Assembly: GCF_018861005.1 (NCBI RefSeq)
Contig: NZ_JAHKQL010000004.1
Coordinates: 243,459-307,458 of the forward strand
Source: Polaribacter vadi
Lineage (GTDB): Bacteria; Bacteroidota; Bacteroidia; Flavobacteriales; Flavobacteriaceae
DNA length: 64,000 bases
Direction of reading: 5' to 3'
In this document: positions 9,667-18,133 of the stretch, piece by piece
How positions within the stretch are numbered: position 1 is the stretch's first letter
Layout of the letters: each line of letters starts with the position of its first letter
Position numbers and translations under genes: made by a program
Notes under the pieces: generated by a model
Told to the model about the DNA's origin: nothing
The model's database searches: none
Seen by the model: the letters and a program-made list of their open reading frames with translations, nothing else

Positions 9667-9674
9667 CAAATATA
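9667..9674 (-). promoter_or_regulatory. candidate -7 promoter box for the YceI gene
   Basis: Read on the minus strand this is TATATTTG, an exact TAnnTTTG match about 40 bases before the start codon. No convincing -33 element is seen. The surrounding sequence contains an imperfect direct repeat (TATTTTCCATGG and TATTTTCCTTGG, about 30 bases apart). Confidence 0.4.
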
Positions 9675-9738
9675 TGTTATTTTATTTTCCTTGGAATATA
9701 TTTTACTGTTTTTTAATACAAAATTAACAAACGTTAAG

Positions 9739-10191
9739 TTACTCTTTATTTTTAGAATCGATGATTATGGTTACTGGCCCATCATTTAATAACTCAACTT
9801 TCATATCTGCGCCAAACTTACCTGTTTGTACTTCCGTTTTAATTTCTTTTTGTAATGATGTTACAAAACCTTTATACAAAGGAATAGCTACCTCTGGTTT
9901 TGCTGCTTTAATATAACTGGGTCTGTTTCCTTTTTTTGTGGATGCTTGTAATGTAAACTGACTGACAACAATTACTTCCCCATCAATATCTAAAAGAGAG
10001 TTATTCATTACACCATTTTCATCATTAAAAATGCGAAGATTTGCAATTTTACGCACTAACCAATTGATATCTTCTTGTGTATCTTCATTTACAATACCTA
10101 AAAGAATTAACAATCCTTTTTTAATATCTGCAACTTTAACTTGATTAATGGTTACACTTGCTTCAGAAACTCTTTGAATAACAATTTTCAT
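9739..10191 (-). CDS. dtd: D-aminoacyl-tRNA deacylase Dtd
   Basis: This 150-residue enzyme removes D-amino acids (and glycine) mischarged on tRNAs. The two cross-subunit signatures are intact: SQFTLQAST in the middle and NDGPVTI at the C-terminal end, which together form the chiral-proofreading pocket with its Gly-cisPro motif. Length equals the family norm. It starts three bases after the rsgA stop, so the pair is a translation-quality and ribosome-assembly operon, a common arrangement in Bacteroidetes. Confidence 0.96.
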   Translation of the reverse strand: MKIVIQRVSEASVTINQVKVADIKKGLLILLGIVNEDTQEDINWLVRKIANLRIFNDENGVMNNSLLDIDGEVIVVSQFTLQASTKKGNRPSYIKAAKPEVAIPLYKGFVTSLQKEIKTEVQTGKFGADMKVELLNDGPVTIIIDSKNKE

Positions 10192-10194
10192 AGT

Positions 10195-11160
10195 TTATTC
10201 ATTATCTTCTTCGTCCCAAATATCTGTTCTGTAGTGTTCTGTTTCTTCTTCACCTTCTAAAATTTGAAGATAACTTCTGTATCTAGACCAAGAAATTTCT
10301 TCGTCTTCTAAAGCTGCTTTTACTGCACATTGTGGTTCTTTTAAATGCAAACAATCATTGAATTTACAATATTGTTTTAGCTCGAAAAATTCTGGAAAAT
10401 AATCACCTAATTCGTATTTATCCATATCTACAACTCCAAAACCTTTAATACCTGGGGTGTCTATAATTCTAGCATCGAAACTTAAATCAAACATTTCTGC
10501 AAAGGTTGTAGTATGTTGTCCTTGCTTATGCTGATCAGAAATTTCTTTGGTTTTTAAATCTAAAGTAGGTTCTATAGTATTTACCAAAGTAGTTTTACCA
10601 ACGCCAGAATGACCAACAAACATAGATGTTTTGCCAATCATCATTTCTTTAATTTTATCTACATTTTTATTCTTGGTTGCAGAAACCTCAACACATCTGT
10701 AACCAATAGCTTCGTAAATATCTTTTAAGTATAAAATTTCTGCTCGTTCTTCTATTGCATAAGAATCTATTTTATTAAACACCAAAACTGTATCTATTCT
10801 ATAAGCTCTTGTGGTTACTAAAAAACGATCTATAAATGCGGTAAATGTTGGTGGATTATCTATAGTAATTAATAGAAAAACCAAATCTAAATTTGCTGCA
10901 ATAATATGTGTTTGCTTAGATAGATTTACAGATTTACGTACTATAAAATTTTCACGTTCTAAGATTTTTTTGATGACACCTGTTTCTTCATCTCCTTTTT
11001 TTTCTAAATCGAAAACTACTTTGTCTCCAACAGCAATTGGATTGGTACTTTTGATACCTTTTATTCTGAATTTTCCTTTTATTCTGCATTGATAAAAGAT
11101 ACCTTCTTCAGATTTTACTTGATACCAACTTCCTGTGGATTTGTATACGATTCCTGTCAT
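10195..11160 (-). CDS. rsgA: ribosome small subunit-dependent GTPase RsgA
   Basis: This is a circularly permuted GTPase that matures the 30S subunit. It has an N-terminal OB fold (about 1-70), then the motifs in permuted order: NKID (129-132), GHSGVGKT (183-190) and DTPG (234-237). The C-terminal zinc site is C265, C270, H272, C278. At 321 residues it is full length. It is first in a two-gene operon with dtd. Confidence 0.97.
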   Translation of the reverse strand: MTGIVYKSTGSWYQVKSEEGIFYQCRIKGKFRIKGIKSTNPIAVGDKVVFDLEKKGDEETGVIKKILERENFIVRKSVNLSKQTHIIAANLDLVFLLITIDNPPTFTAFIDRFLVTTRAYRIDTVLVFNKIDSYAIEERAEILYLKDIYEAIGYRCVEVSATKNKNVDKIKEMMIGKTSMFVGHSGVGKTTLVNTIEPTLDLKTKEISDQHKQGQHTTTFAEMFDLSFDARIIDTPGIKGFGVVDMDKYELGDYFPEFFELKQYCKFNDCLHLKEPQCAVKAALEDEEISWSRYRSYLQILEGEEETEHYRTDIWDEEDNE

Positions 11161-11383
11161 TAATACAAAGATGCAGAATTTTATGCAAACATTAGAATGT
11201 AGGTTCGAGTGATTTTTGATTTATGAGAAAATTGTATTGAGAACATTCAGTTTTAATCATAAACTTCTTGATATAAAATTTCTGAAAAAGGAATTTTACT
11301 CTAAGTGTCGATGTTTTTCTATATAAGTGTCTAAAAAATATTTCTGACCATATAGAAACATAGAAATTAGAGTTATGAGTATA

Positions 11384-11423
11384 AAAAAGACCCTTCAGAT
11401 TTTGGAAACCTGAAGAGTCTTTT
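11384..11423. terminator. intrinsic terminator of the aromatic operon
   Basis: An inverted repeat (AAAGACcCTTCAG pairing with CTGAAGaGTCTTT) encloses an 11-base loop and has T-runs on both strands, so it could act in both directions. It lies downstream of the last gene of the aromatic operon on the minus strand. The remaining 400-base gap between rsgA and this operon holds only this hairpin and the repeat next to it. Confidence 0.75.
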
Positions 11424-11460
11424 AATATCTATAAGATAATTTTTAAAGAACTTCCTTTTG

Positions 11461-11560
11461 GAGTTAGCTCTTTGCGTTAAGGATTGAGTGGCCTGTTTGA
11501 GCTCTTTTTGTTTTTCACAAAAAAGCGAGTAACGAAAGCCTGACCCTTGGGTAACGCCCA
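11461..11560 (-). repeat. Bacteroidetes-type intergenic hairpin repeat, copy 1
   Basis: On the minus strand this starts GGGCGTTACCCAAGGGTCAG, continues through a central hairpin (CTCGCTTTTTTG...CAAAAAGAGCTC) and ends CAATCCTTAACGCAA. A diverged copy of the same framework lies at 48490, and the central hairpin module recurs at 55051. An open reading frame across it is a by-product of the repeat. Confidence 0.65.
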
Positions 11561-11564
11561 AAAA

Positions 11565-12647
11565 TTATCCGTTAATAATCTTTTCTTGATGATTGATAGA
11601 TTCTTGGTGAATTGCTTTAAACATTTTTAAAACAAATTCTTCACTTAAACCTTTGCTAGTTCCTTCTAAAACCATGTTTCCAAGAATCTCGTTCCAACGT
11701 CTTGATTGTAAAACAGCAACATTTTGGTCTTTCTTTAAAGCACCAATTTGATCTGCGACATTCATTCTTTTACCTAACAACTCAATTAACTGATCATCTA
11801 CTACATTAATTTGAGCTCTTAAACTTTCTAAAGGTTCTCTGTAACTTGTTGCAGTTTCTGTAGTTTTCTTAATTTTTAACTCTTCCATAATTGATTTCAA
11901 TTTTGTTGGAGTTACTTGTTGTGCTGCATCAGACCAAGCATTATCAGGATCGAAATGAGTTTCGATCATTAAACCGTCGAAATTTAAATCTAAAGCAACT
12001 TGAGAAACATCTTGAATCATTTCTCTGTTACCTGTAATATGTGAAGGATCACAAATTAATGGTAAATCTGGAAATTTGTTTTGGAATTCTATAGCTAATT
12101 GCCAGTTTGGATTGTTTCTGTATTTAGATTTGTCGTAAGTTGAAAACCCTCTGTGAATTGCTCCTAAATTTTTAATTCCTGCAGTATATAATCTTTCTAT
12201 ACCACCTAACCATAAAGCTAAATCTGGATTTACTGGGTTTTTTACTAATACAATTTTATCTGTACCTTGCAAAGCGTCTGCAATTTCTTGCATAATAAAA
12301 GGAGATACTGTAGAACGAGCTCCTATCCAAAGTAAATCTACATCGTTCTCGATTGCTAATTTACAGTGTGCTGCATTTGCAACTTCTGTACAGGTTTTCA
12401 TACCTGTTTCTTCTTTTACTTTCTTTAACCATCCTAAACCTAATGCACCAACACCTTCAAAATTTCCTGGTCTTGTTCTTGGTTTCCAAATACCTGCTCT
12501 ATAATAATTTACATCAGAATCTTTTAATTCGTGTGCAATTTTTAAAACCTGTTCTTCGGTTTCTGCACTACAAGGCCCTGCTATTACTAGTGGATGATCT
12601 AATTTCATATCGTCCAACCATGTTCTTAATTCTTTTGTATTCTTCAT
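11565..12647 (-). CDS. bifunctional DAHP synthase / chorismate mutase
   Basis: Residues 1-260 are a type I (KDO8P-synthase-like) DAHP synthase that condenses PEP and erythrose-4-phosphate at the entry of the shikimate pathway; AGPCSAE (23-29) and KPRTRPGNFEG (55-65) are visible. Residues about 270-355 are an AroQ-type chorismate mutase (RAQINVVDDQLIELLGKRM, with a downstream VLQSRRW segment), which turns chorismate into prephenate. Fusing the first and branch-point steps is a known Bacteroidetes arrangement and allows feedback through the mutase domain. It is the last gene of the pheA operon, 20 bases after tyrA. Confidence 0.95.
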   Translation of the reverse strand: MKNTKELRTWLDDMKLDHPLVIAGPCSAETEEQVLKIAHELKDSDVNYYRAGIWKPRTRPGNFEGVGALGLGWLKKVKEETGMKTCTEVANAAHCKLAIENDVDLLWIGARSTVSPFIMQEIADALQGTDKIVLVKNPVNPDLALWLGGIERLYTAGIKNLGAIHRGFSTYDKSKYRNNPNWQLAIEFQNKFPDLPLICDPSHITGNREMIQDVSQVALDLNFDGLMIETHFDPDNAWSDAAQQVTPTKLKSIMEELKIKKTTETATSYREPLESLRAQINVVDDQLIELLGKRMNVADQIGALKKDQNVAVLQSRRWNEILGNMVLEGTSKGLSEEFVLKMFKAIHQESINHQEKIING

Positions 12648-12667
12648 CTTTCTACTTGTTTTGGCTT

Positions 12668-13519
12668 TTATTTTATGCCGTTTAAAATTTGTTTTATATA
12701 ATTTGTATTCTCCATTTCGTTAAAAATTTCGGAGAAATTATCTTGTTGCATCAACTCTTTAAAATTTTGCAAATTGCTGATGTACTCTTCTAATGTTTCT
12801 ATTACGTTTTCTTTGTTTTGTTCAAAAATTGGAGTCCACATTGCTGGCGAACTTTTTGCCAAACGTACTGTTGATGCAAAACCTGAACCTGCCATATCAA
12901 AAATATCGCGTTCGTTTTTTTCTTTATTAATTACTGTTTTACCTAACATAAATGCGCTGATGTGAGATAAGTGCGAAACATACGCAATATGCTTGTCATG
13001 CGAAACAGGATCCATATAACGAATACGCATTCCAATGGCTCTAAAAAGATCTAAAGCTTTTTCTTGAAGCTTAAAAGTTGTTTTTTCTACTTCGCAAATA
13101 ATGTTCGTTTTCCCTTTATATAAGCCAGAAATGGCTGCTGATGGCCCAGAGTTTTCTGTACCTGCAATTGGATGTGCTGCTAAAAAATTACGTCTTTTTG
13201 GATGATGTTCAACCACTTTACAAATTGCTTCTTTTGTTGAACCTGCATCTACAACCAAACCATTATCTGATATTTTATCTAAAATTGTTGGCAGTAACTT
13301 TACAGTAGCATCTACAGGGATTGATACAATTACCAAGTCTGCATTTTCTAAATCATCTAAGGTTGCTTTTTTATCAATTAAATTTAATTCTAAAGCTTTA
13401 TTTAGGGTTTCGTCTTTTCTACTAATTCCGTGAATGACAGCTTCTGGATTGTGGTTTTTAATATCGATAGCAAAACTACCACCAATTAAACCAATACCAA
13501 TCATGTATATATTTTTCAT
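12668..13519 (-). CDS. tyrA: prephenate dehydrogenase
   Basis: It oxidatively decarboxylates prephenate to 4-hydroxyphenylpyruvate, the tyrosine precursor, using NAD(P). The Rossmann motif GIGLIGGS is at residues 7-14. The active-site region AHPIAGTENSGP and the helical dimer domain with HDKHIAYVSHLSH are canonical. It lacks an ACT domain (283 residues), so control must come from elsewhere, plausibly from the attenuator upstream of the operon. It starts four bases after the aminotransferase gene ends. Confidence 0.95.
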   Translation of the reverse strand: MKNIYMIGIGLIGGSFAIDIKNHNPEAVIHGISRKDETLNKALELNLIDKKATLDDLENADLVIVSIPVDATVKLLPTILDKISDNGLVVDAGSTKEAICKVVEHHPKRRNFLAAHPIAGTENSGPSAAISGLYKGKTNIICEVEKTTFKLQEKALDLFRAIGMRIRYMDPVSHDKHIAYVSHLSHISAFMLGKTVINKEKNERDIFDMAGSGFASTVRLAKSSPAMWTPIFEQNKENVIETLEEYISNLQNFKELMQQDNFSEIFNEMENTNYIKQILNGIK

Positions 13520-13522
13520 AAC

Positions 13523-14665
13523 TTATAATCTTGATATTGCTTCTTTAATTACATCTGTGGTTACACATAATGAAAATCGGATATAACCTTCTCCTTGAGA
13601 ACCAAAAATGGTTCCTGGAGTGATAAAAATATCGTTATCGTATAAAACTGAATCTGTAACTTCTTCGGATTTTTTTCCTTCAGGAATCTTTGCCCAAACA
13701 AATAATCCTGTTGCATTTTTATTATAAGTAGCATCTAATTTATCTGCCAATTGCCAAATTAATTTTCTGCGTTCTTCGTAAATTTTGTTTTGATCAGAAA
13801 ACCAATCATCAGATAATCGTAAGGCTTCTATGGCTCCTTTTTGAATTCCGTAAAACATACCAGAATCCATATTAGATTTTACTTTTAAAACTTCGTTTAT
13901 TAAAGCTGAATTACCTAATAACATACCCACTCTCCAGCCAGCCATATTAAAGGTTTTACTTAAAGAATTTAATTCTAAAGCAATATCTTTTGCACCTTCT
14001 ACTTGTAAAATGCTGATAGGATTATCGTTTAAAATAAAACTATAAGGATTGTCATTAATAATTAAAATATTATGCTTTTTACCAAATGCTACCAATTTTT
14101 CAAACGTTTCTAATGTTGCGTCTGTACCTGTTGGCATGTGTGGATAATTTATCCACATAATTTTTACATCTGATAAATCTTCATTTTCTAATGCATCAAA
14201 ATTTGGCTGCCAATTTGTAGCATCACTTAAATTATAAAAAAGAGGTTCTGCACCTACTAATTTTGTTACTGATGTATACGTTGGATAACCTGGGTTTGGA
14301 ATTAAAACTTTATCACCTTCATTTAAAAAAGCCATGGAAATATGCATAATTCCTTCTTTGCTTCCCATTAAAGGTAAAATCTCATTTTCTGGATTTGTAT
14401 CTACAGAAAATTTGTTTTTATAAAAACTTGAAATTGCATTTCTTAATTCTGGTAAACCTTGATAAGATTGATATTTATGTGCGTTTGCATCTCCTAAACT
14501 TTTAGAAATTGCTTCTAAAACTTTTGCTGGTGGTTGCAAATCTGGAGATCCAATTCCCATATTGATAATTGGTTTTCCTGCAGCAACTAAGCCTCTAACT
14601 TCTCTTAATTTTTTAGAGAAATAGTATTCTTGAACTGTGTCTAATCTTTTGGCAGCTTTAATCAT
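13523..14665 (-). CDS. class I/II aminotransferase, probably aromatic
   Basis: This is a 380-residue fold-type I aminotransferase. The PLP lysine lies in NSLSKTFNMAGWRVG, and the family's NYPHMPTG and RFSLC segments are present; the C-terminal Arg binds the substrate carboxylate. Its place between prephenate dehydratase and prephenate dehydrogenase suggests it aminates phenylpyruvate and 4-hydroxyphenylpyruvate. Family sequence alone could also mean aspartate or LL-diaminopimelate substrates, so the aromatic role is inferred from the operon. It overlaps pheA by four bases (ATGA). Confidence 0.88.
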   Translation of the reverse strand: MIKAAKRLDTVQEYYFSKKLREVRGLVAAGKPIINMGIGSPDLQPPAKVLEAISKSLGDANAHKYQSYQGLPELRNAISSFYKNKFSVDTNPENEILPLMGSKEGIMHISMAFLNEGDKVLIPNPGYPTYTSVTKLVGAEPLFYNLSDATNWQPNFDALENEDLSDVKIMWINYPHMPTGTDATLETFEKLVAFGKKHNILIINDNPYSFILNDNPISILQVEGAKDIALELNSLSKTFNMAGWRVGMLLGNSALINEVLKVKSNMDSGMFYGIQKGAIEALRLSDDWFSDQNKIYEERRKLIWQLADKLDATYNKNATGLFVWAKIPEGKKSEEVTDSVLYDNDIFITPGTIFGSQGEGYIRFSLCVTTDVIKEAISRL

Positions 14666-15489
14666 TTTCTACCGTTTTTATAGGTTCCTAATATTTTAAA
14701 TTCTTCAGCCATTATTTCTATAATTGCTTCTGCTTTTTTGTAATCTTTATATTCATCAAAAGTTATATCAACAAAAAATGAATATTTCCAAGGAGTTTCT
14801 ATGACTGGTAAAGATTGAATTTTAGTTAAATTCATTTTACAATCACTCAATACATTTAATATTGCTGCTAAACTTCCTCTTTTATGATTTAATTGAAATT
14901 TTAATGACGCTTTATTTATTTGATCAACTCCGTTTTCTGGTTTTTCAGTTTGTACAATTACAAATCTTGTTGAATTGTCTTTTATAGTCTGTATTTCATC
15001 TTCTAAAACATCTAAATCAAAAATTTCTGCGGCTATTTTTGGTGCAATTGCAGCAATACCATCTAAATTTTCTTTGGATATTCTTTTAGCAACTTCTGCA
15101 GTATCTACATCTTCTACCAACTTAATATGTGGATGCTTTTTAAAGAAATCTTTACATTGCAATAATGCCATTGGATGAGACCAAACTTCTTTAATATCTG
15201 CTATATTTTGCCCTTTTAACGCCATTAAATGATGATGAATACTTAAATATTCTTCATTTGTAATGTGTAAATTATGCTTATCTATTAAAGCGTAATTAGG
15301 TATTATAGAACCTGCAATAGTATTCTCTAAAGCCATTACACCTAAATCTGCAGATTTATCTAACAAACTGTCTACCAAAACATCAAAAGACATACATTCT
15401 TTTAATTTAATTTCGGTTCCGTAAAAGTCGCGAGCAACTTTATGGTGGTTTGAGCCTTCTGCTCCTTGTATTGCGATTGTTTTGTTCAA
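14662..15489 (-). CDS. pheA: prephenate dehydratase with ACT domain
   Basis: It converts prephenate to phenylpyruvate. The catalytic domain covers residues 1-180 with the essential Thr-Arg-Phe at 174-176 (NSTRFVIV). An ACT domain follows at about 198-270. The ACT signature ESRP, which contacts phenylalanine in classical enzymes, is replaced by QSLP (225-228), so allosteric behaviour may differ. It is the first structural gene of the operon and starts 22 bases after an attenuator hairpin, with a Phe/Tyr-rich leader peptide upstream. Confidence 0.94.
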   Translation of the reverse strand: MNKTIAIQGAEGSNHHKVARDFYGTEIKLKECMSFDVLVDSLLDKSADLGVMALENTIAGSIIPNYALIDKHNLHITNEEYLSIHHHLMALKGQNIADIKEVWSHPMALLQCKDFFKKHPHIKLVEDVDTAEVAKRISKENLDGIAAIAPKIAAEIFDLDVLEDEIQTIKDNSTRFVIVQTEKPENGVDQINKASLKFQLNHKRGSLAAILNVLSDCKMNLTKIQSLPVIETPWKYSFFVDITFDEYKDYKKAEAIIEIMAEEFKILGTYKNGRK

Positions 15490-15510
15490 CTTATTTGGTA
15501 AAATTATATC

Positions 15511-15543
15511 AAAAAAAAAGTCTCGAATTAAATTCGAGACTTT
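15511..15543 (-). terminator. attenuator terminator of the pheA operon
   Basis: On the minus strand AAAGTCTCGAATT pairs with AATTCGAGACTTT and is followed by nine T residues, a strong intrinsic terminator placed between the leader peptide and pheA. The left arm AAAGTCTC can instead pair with GAGACTTT located inside the last codons of the leader peptide (about 15573-15582). The latter pairing would be the antiterminator. Confidence 0.9.
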
Positions 15544-15561
15544 ATATATTATATATGTTTC

Positions 15562-15639
15562 TTAACAACATACAAAGTCTCTGCTCTTATTGTAAAAATA
15601 AAAGTAAAAGAAGAAACGAGTATAGTTGTTATTTAACAT
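15562..15639 (-). CDS. Phe/Tyr-rich leader peptide of the aromatic operon
   Basis: This is a 25-codon reading frame directly downstream of a good promoter and upstream of the attenuator. Residues 9-16 are FFFYFYFY. In all, six Phe and four Tyr fall in 25 residues; the peptide begins MLNNNYTR and ends with DFVCC. A ribosome starved for Phe or Tyr would stall on this run and leave the downstream GAGACTTT free to form the antiterminator. A ribosome reaching the stop would cover it, because the stop lies eight bases past that segment, and so permit termination. This is the classical attenuation logic. Function is inferred from sequence. Confidence 0.88.
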   Translation of the reverse strand: MLNNNYTRFFFYFYFYNKSRDFVCC

Positions 15640-15661
15640 TGGTTCTCTTTGTTTTGAATAG

Positions 15662-15692
15662 CAAATCTAAAGATTAAATTCAGATACACAAA
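15662..15692 (-). promoter_or_regulatory. promoter of the aromatic (leader-pheA) operon
   Basis: On the minus strand TTTG (15689-15692), a 19-base spacer and TAGATTTG (15662-15669) match the Bacteroidetes housekeeping promoter TTTG-N19-TAnnTTTG exactly. The leader peptide ATG lies 22 bases downstream of the -7 box, giving a short untranslated leader. Confidence 0.8.
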
Positions 15693-15852
15693 TATTATTA
15701 GTAAAGTTTCAAAATTTTTATGAAATAAAATGAAATTGCAAATTTATTTTAAATATTTTACAAGGTATTCTTTAAATAACCTAAAATTCTATAAATTTTA
15801 ATGTTTTATCATTTTATGTTTTTAAAAAAATTACAAGTTAAAAATCATAGCT

Positions 15853-18123
15853 TTACACTGCATTTAAAATATAACTTACATTATTTAATTTATTTGTACC
15901 AACTAATTCTTCTGCAAAAGCAATTGTTTTTTTATTGGTAAAATTAGATTTAGCAACATAAATAGTTAGATCTGCCATTTCTGAAATTAAAAGCGTATCT
16001 GTAACTACAGAAGTTGGTGTGGTGTCTAAAATGATATAATCGTATTTATCTTTTAAAGAATTTATTAACTCTTCTAGTTTTTCATTGGCTAACAATTCTG
16101 CTGGTGCATTAGGAATTTCTCCTGTAGTTAGAATATCTAAAACTGTTTTTCCTATTCTAAATGATGATATTAAATCTTTAAAGTTTTTAAAATCTCCTTG
16201 TAAATAATCTGATAAACCTTTATTAGAGTTTCTTTCACTTTTTAAATAGTTCTGAATTTCTGGTTTTCTAAAATTAGTATCTAATAACAATACTTTTTTA
16301 TTTAAAACAGCGTATGAAATAGCTAGGTTAATGGCACAAAAAGTTTTTCCTTCTCCTTCTTTTGTAGAAGTTACCATAATTACGTTTGCTAGCTCTTTTT
16401 CTGGTTGATTTTTAAAAACATAACCAATATTAGTTCTTAACATTCTAAAACCTTCTGCTAAAATAGAATTATCATCTTTACCACTAAAGAGCTTTTTATC
16501 CTCGGAAAATGGTATTGCACCAATTACTTGACTTGTTGTAATATTTGCAATTAAATCTTCTCTGGTTTGTATTCTTGTATCTAAAAAGAAAATAAGGTAA
16601 AATACTATAAAAGGGATAACCAAACCTGCAATAAATGCTTTTAGATAAACCATTTTTGGGCTTTCTGAAACCGGAATTAAATTAGTTATTGCATAATCTA
16701 CTACTTTTAATGTTGGTGCAGTGATTACCAAATTTATAGCTGCTTCTTCTCTTCTTTGTAATAAAAAAATGAATAAATTTTCTTTAATAGACTGCTCTCT
16801 TTCTATTTCTCTTAATATTTTTTCTTTAGTTGGTAATGCAGTAAAAAAGCCTTTATTTTTTCTATCTACTATTTTAATATTATTAAGCGCTGTTTCTGAC
16901 TTTTTTTGATAAGCTACAACAGATGTAAAAATATTATTCTTTAGTTGATTAATATCTTTATTTAAATTTTTAACTAAAGGGTTATTTTCTCCTCCACTTA
17001 TTTTTAACTTATTATATTCTAGTAATTTTTTGTTAAATAAAGTAATTTGATCATTTACACCAGCAATACCTAAACCAATATCTACAGGTAATAATTCTGA
17101 ATTATTTTTATTTGTAAGTGTTTTTCTTAAAATTCTTGCTATCTCTAACTGAGTTTCTAAATTTACTTTTTCTGTGTTAGAATTTGATTTGTCTGATAAG
17201 TTATGTTCAGTATCCATAACTATATCTGTTAATTTATTCTTTTGTTTAAACTGTTTTTTCTTATTTTCTATAGAATCTAATTCTTTGGTTAAAAACTCAA
17301 ATCTTTCATCAACAAAATCAATTGTTCTTTGAAAAATAAGTTTTCTATCTGTTAAACCATCTTGATTAAATTGTGCAATAATTTCATTTAAAATTGCTTC
17401 TGATTTTGCACTACTTTCATTTCTTAAAGAAATTTTAAGTATTTCACTACTCTTACCTATATGCTCTATATTTAAACCAGAAAACAGACGCAAAGTAGCT
17501 TCTCTTGTGGTAAAAAAACGAATTTTTATCTTCTTATTTATTAATTCTGATGTATTTCTAAGAGCATCTATTTTTAGTAAAAAAGGCAAGTCTTTTAATG
17601 CTACATTCATTGTATGCTCAGATACTTTCCATTCTTTACTATTAGAATCTTTAATTATATATCCGTTTTCTAAAACTTGAACTATATACTCTCCACTTGT
17701 TGGTAAAGGTGTGAAATTATTTATTGGATAAGCTTTTAAGGGTATATCCCAAACTTGAATAAGTCTGGATGCAGTTATATGATAATACCTAACATTCAAA
17801 TCTAAACTTTCAGAAACTTTTTCTAAAATTCGATAAGATTTAATGATCTCAATTTCGTTTTCTAAATTTACTTTAGCTTCTTCAAATAGTGAGTTTAAAT
17901 TACCAGGTAATTCAATATTATTTACCTGTTGATTTAAAATTTTAATTCTTGCTGATGTTTCATAAACTACCGGACTTTTCTTAATTGAGAAAAAGGCAAA
18001 AAACAATAGAATTACAACAGAAATTAAAAACCATTTCCAATGTTTTGTATAACGTAAAACCTCTTGTTTTAAATTAAAGGTTTCTTTCTTTTTGGGCTGA
18101 AAAAAAGGCATCTCTTTTTTCAT
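15853..18123 (-). CDS. Wzc-type polysaccharide co-polymerase / BY-kinase-like ATPase
   Basis: This inner-membrane protein controls capsule or exopolysaccharide chain length. It has an N-terminal Wzz domain between two membrane helices (near 33-50 and 505-525), long coiled coils in between, and a cytoplasmic tyrosine-kinase-type ATPase. Walker A is TSTKEGEGKT (585-594), Walker A' is VLLLDTNFRKP (611-621) and Walker B is YIILDTTP (696-703). Relatives usually end in a Tyr-rich tail that is autophosphorylated; this one stops at ILNAV (756) without such a cluster. It is the promoter-distal gene of the cluster, ten bases after wza. Confidence 0.92.
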   Translation of the reverse strand: MKKEMPFFQPKKKETFNLKQEVLRYTKHWKWFLISVVILLFFAFFSIKKSPVVYETSARIKILNQQVNNIELPGNLNSLFEEAKVNLENEIEIIKSYRILEKVSESLDLNVRYYHITASRLIQVWDIPLKAYPINNFTPLPTSGEYIVQVLENGYIIKDSNSKEWKVSEHTMNVALKDLPFLLKIDALRNTSELINKKIKIRFFTTREATLRLFSGLNIEHIGKSSEILKISLRNESSAKSEAILNEIIAQFNQDGLTDRKLIFQRTIDFVDERFEFLTKELDSIENKKKQFKQKNKLTDIVMDTEHNLSDKSNSNTEKVNLETQLEIARILRKTLTNKNNSELLPVDIGLGIAGVNDQITLFNKKLLEYNKLKISGGENNPLVKNLNKDINQLKNNIFTSVVAYQKKSETALNNIKIVDRKNKGFFTALPTKEKILREIEREQSIKENLFIFLLQRREEAAINLVITAPTLKVVDYAITNLIPVSESPKMVYLKAFIAGLVIPFIVFYLIFFLDTRIQTREDLIANITTSQVIGAIPFSEDKKLFSGKDDNSILAEGFRMLRTNIGYVFKNQPEKELANVIMVTSTKEGEGKTFCAINLAISYAVLNKKVLLLDTNFRKPEIQNYLKSERNSNKGLSDYLQGDFKNFKDLISSFRIGKTVLDILTTGEIPNAPAELLANEKLEELINSLKDKYDYIILDTTPTSVVTDTLLISEMADLTIYVAKSNFTNKKTIAFAEELVGTNKLNNVSYILNAV

Positions 18124-18133
18124 AGTAATTTTG

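Noticed and set aside
11373..11561. 62-codon minus-strand frame
   Set aside because: It lies entirely across the terminator and the intergenic hairpin repeat; similar sequence recurs in other spacers, so coding is unlikely.
15450..15677. Plus-strand frame over the pheA leader
   Set aside because: It is antisense to the leader peptide and attenuator, has no family similarity and no promoter.
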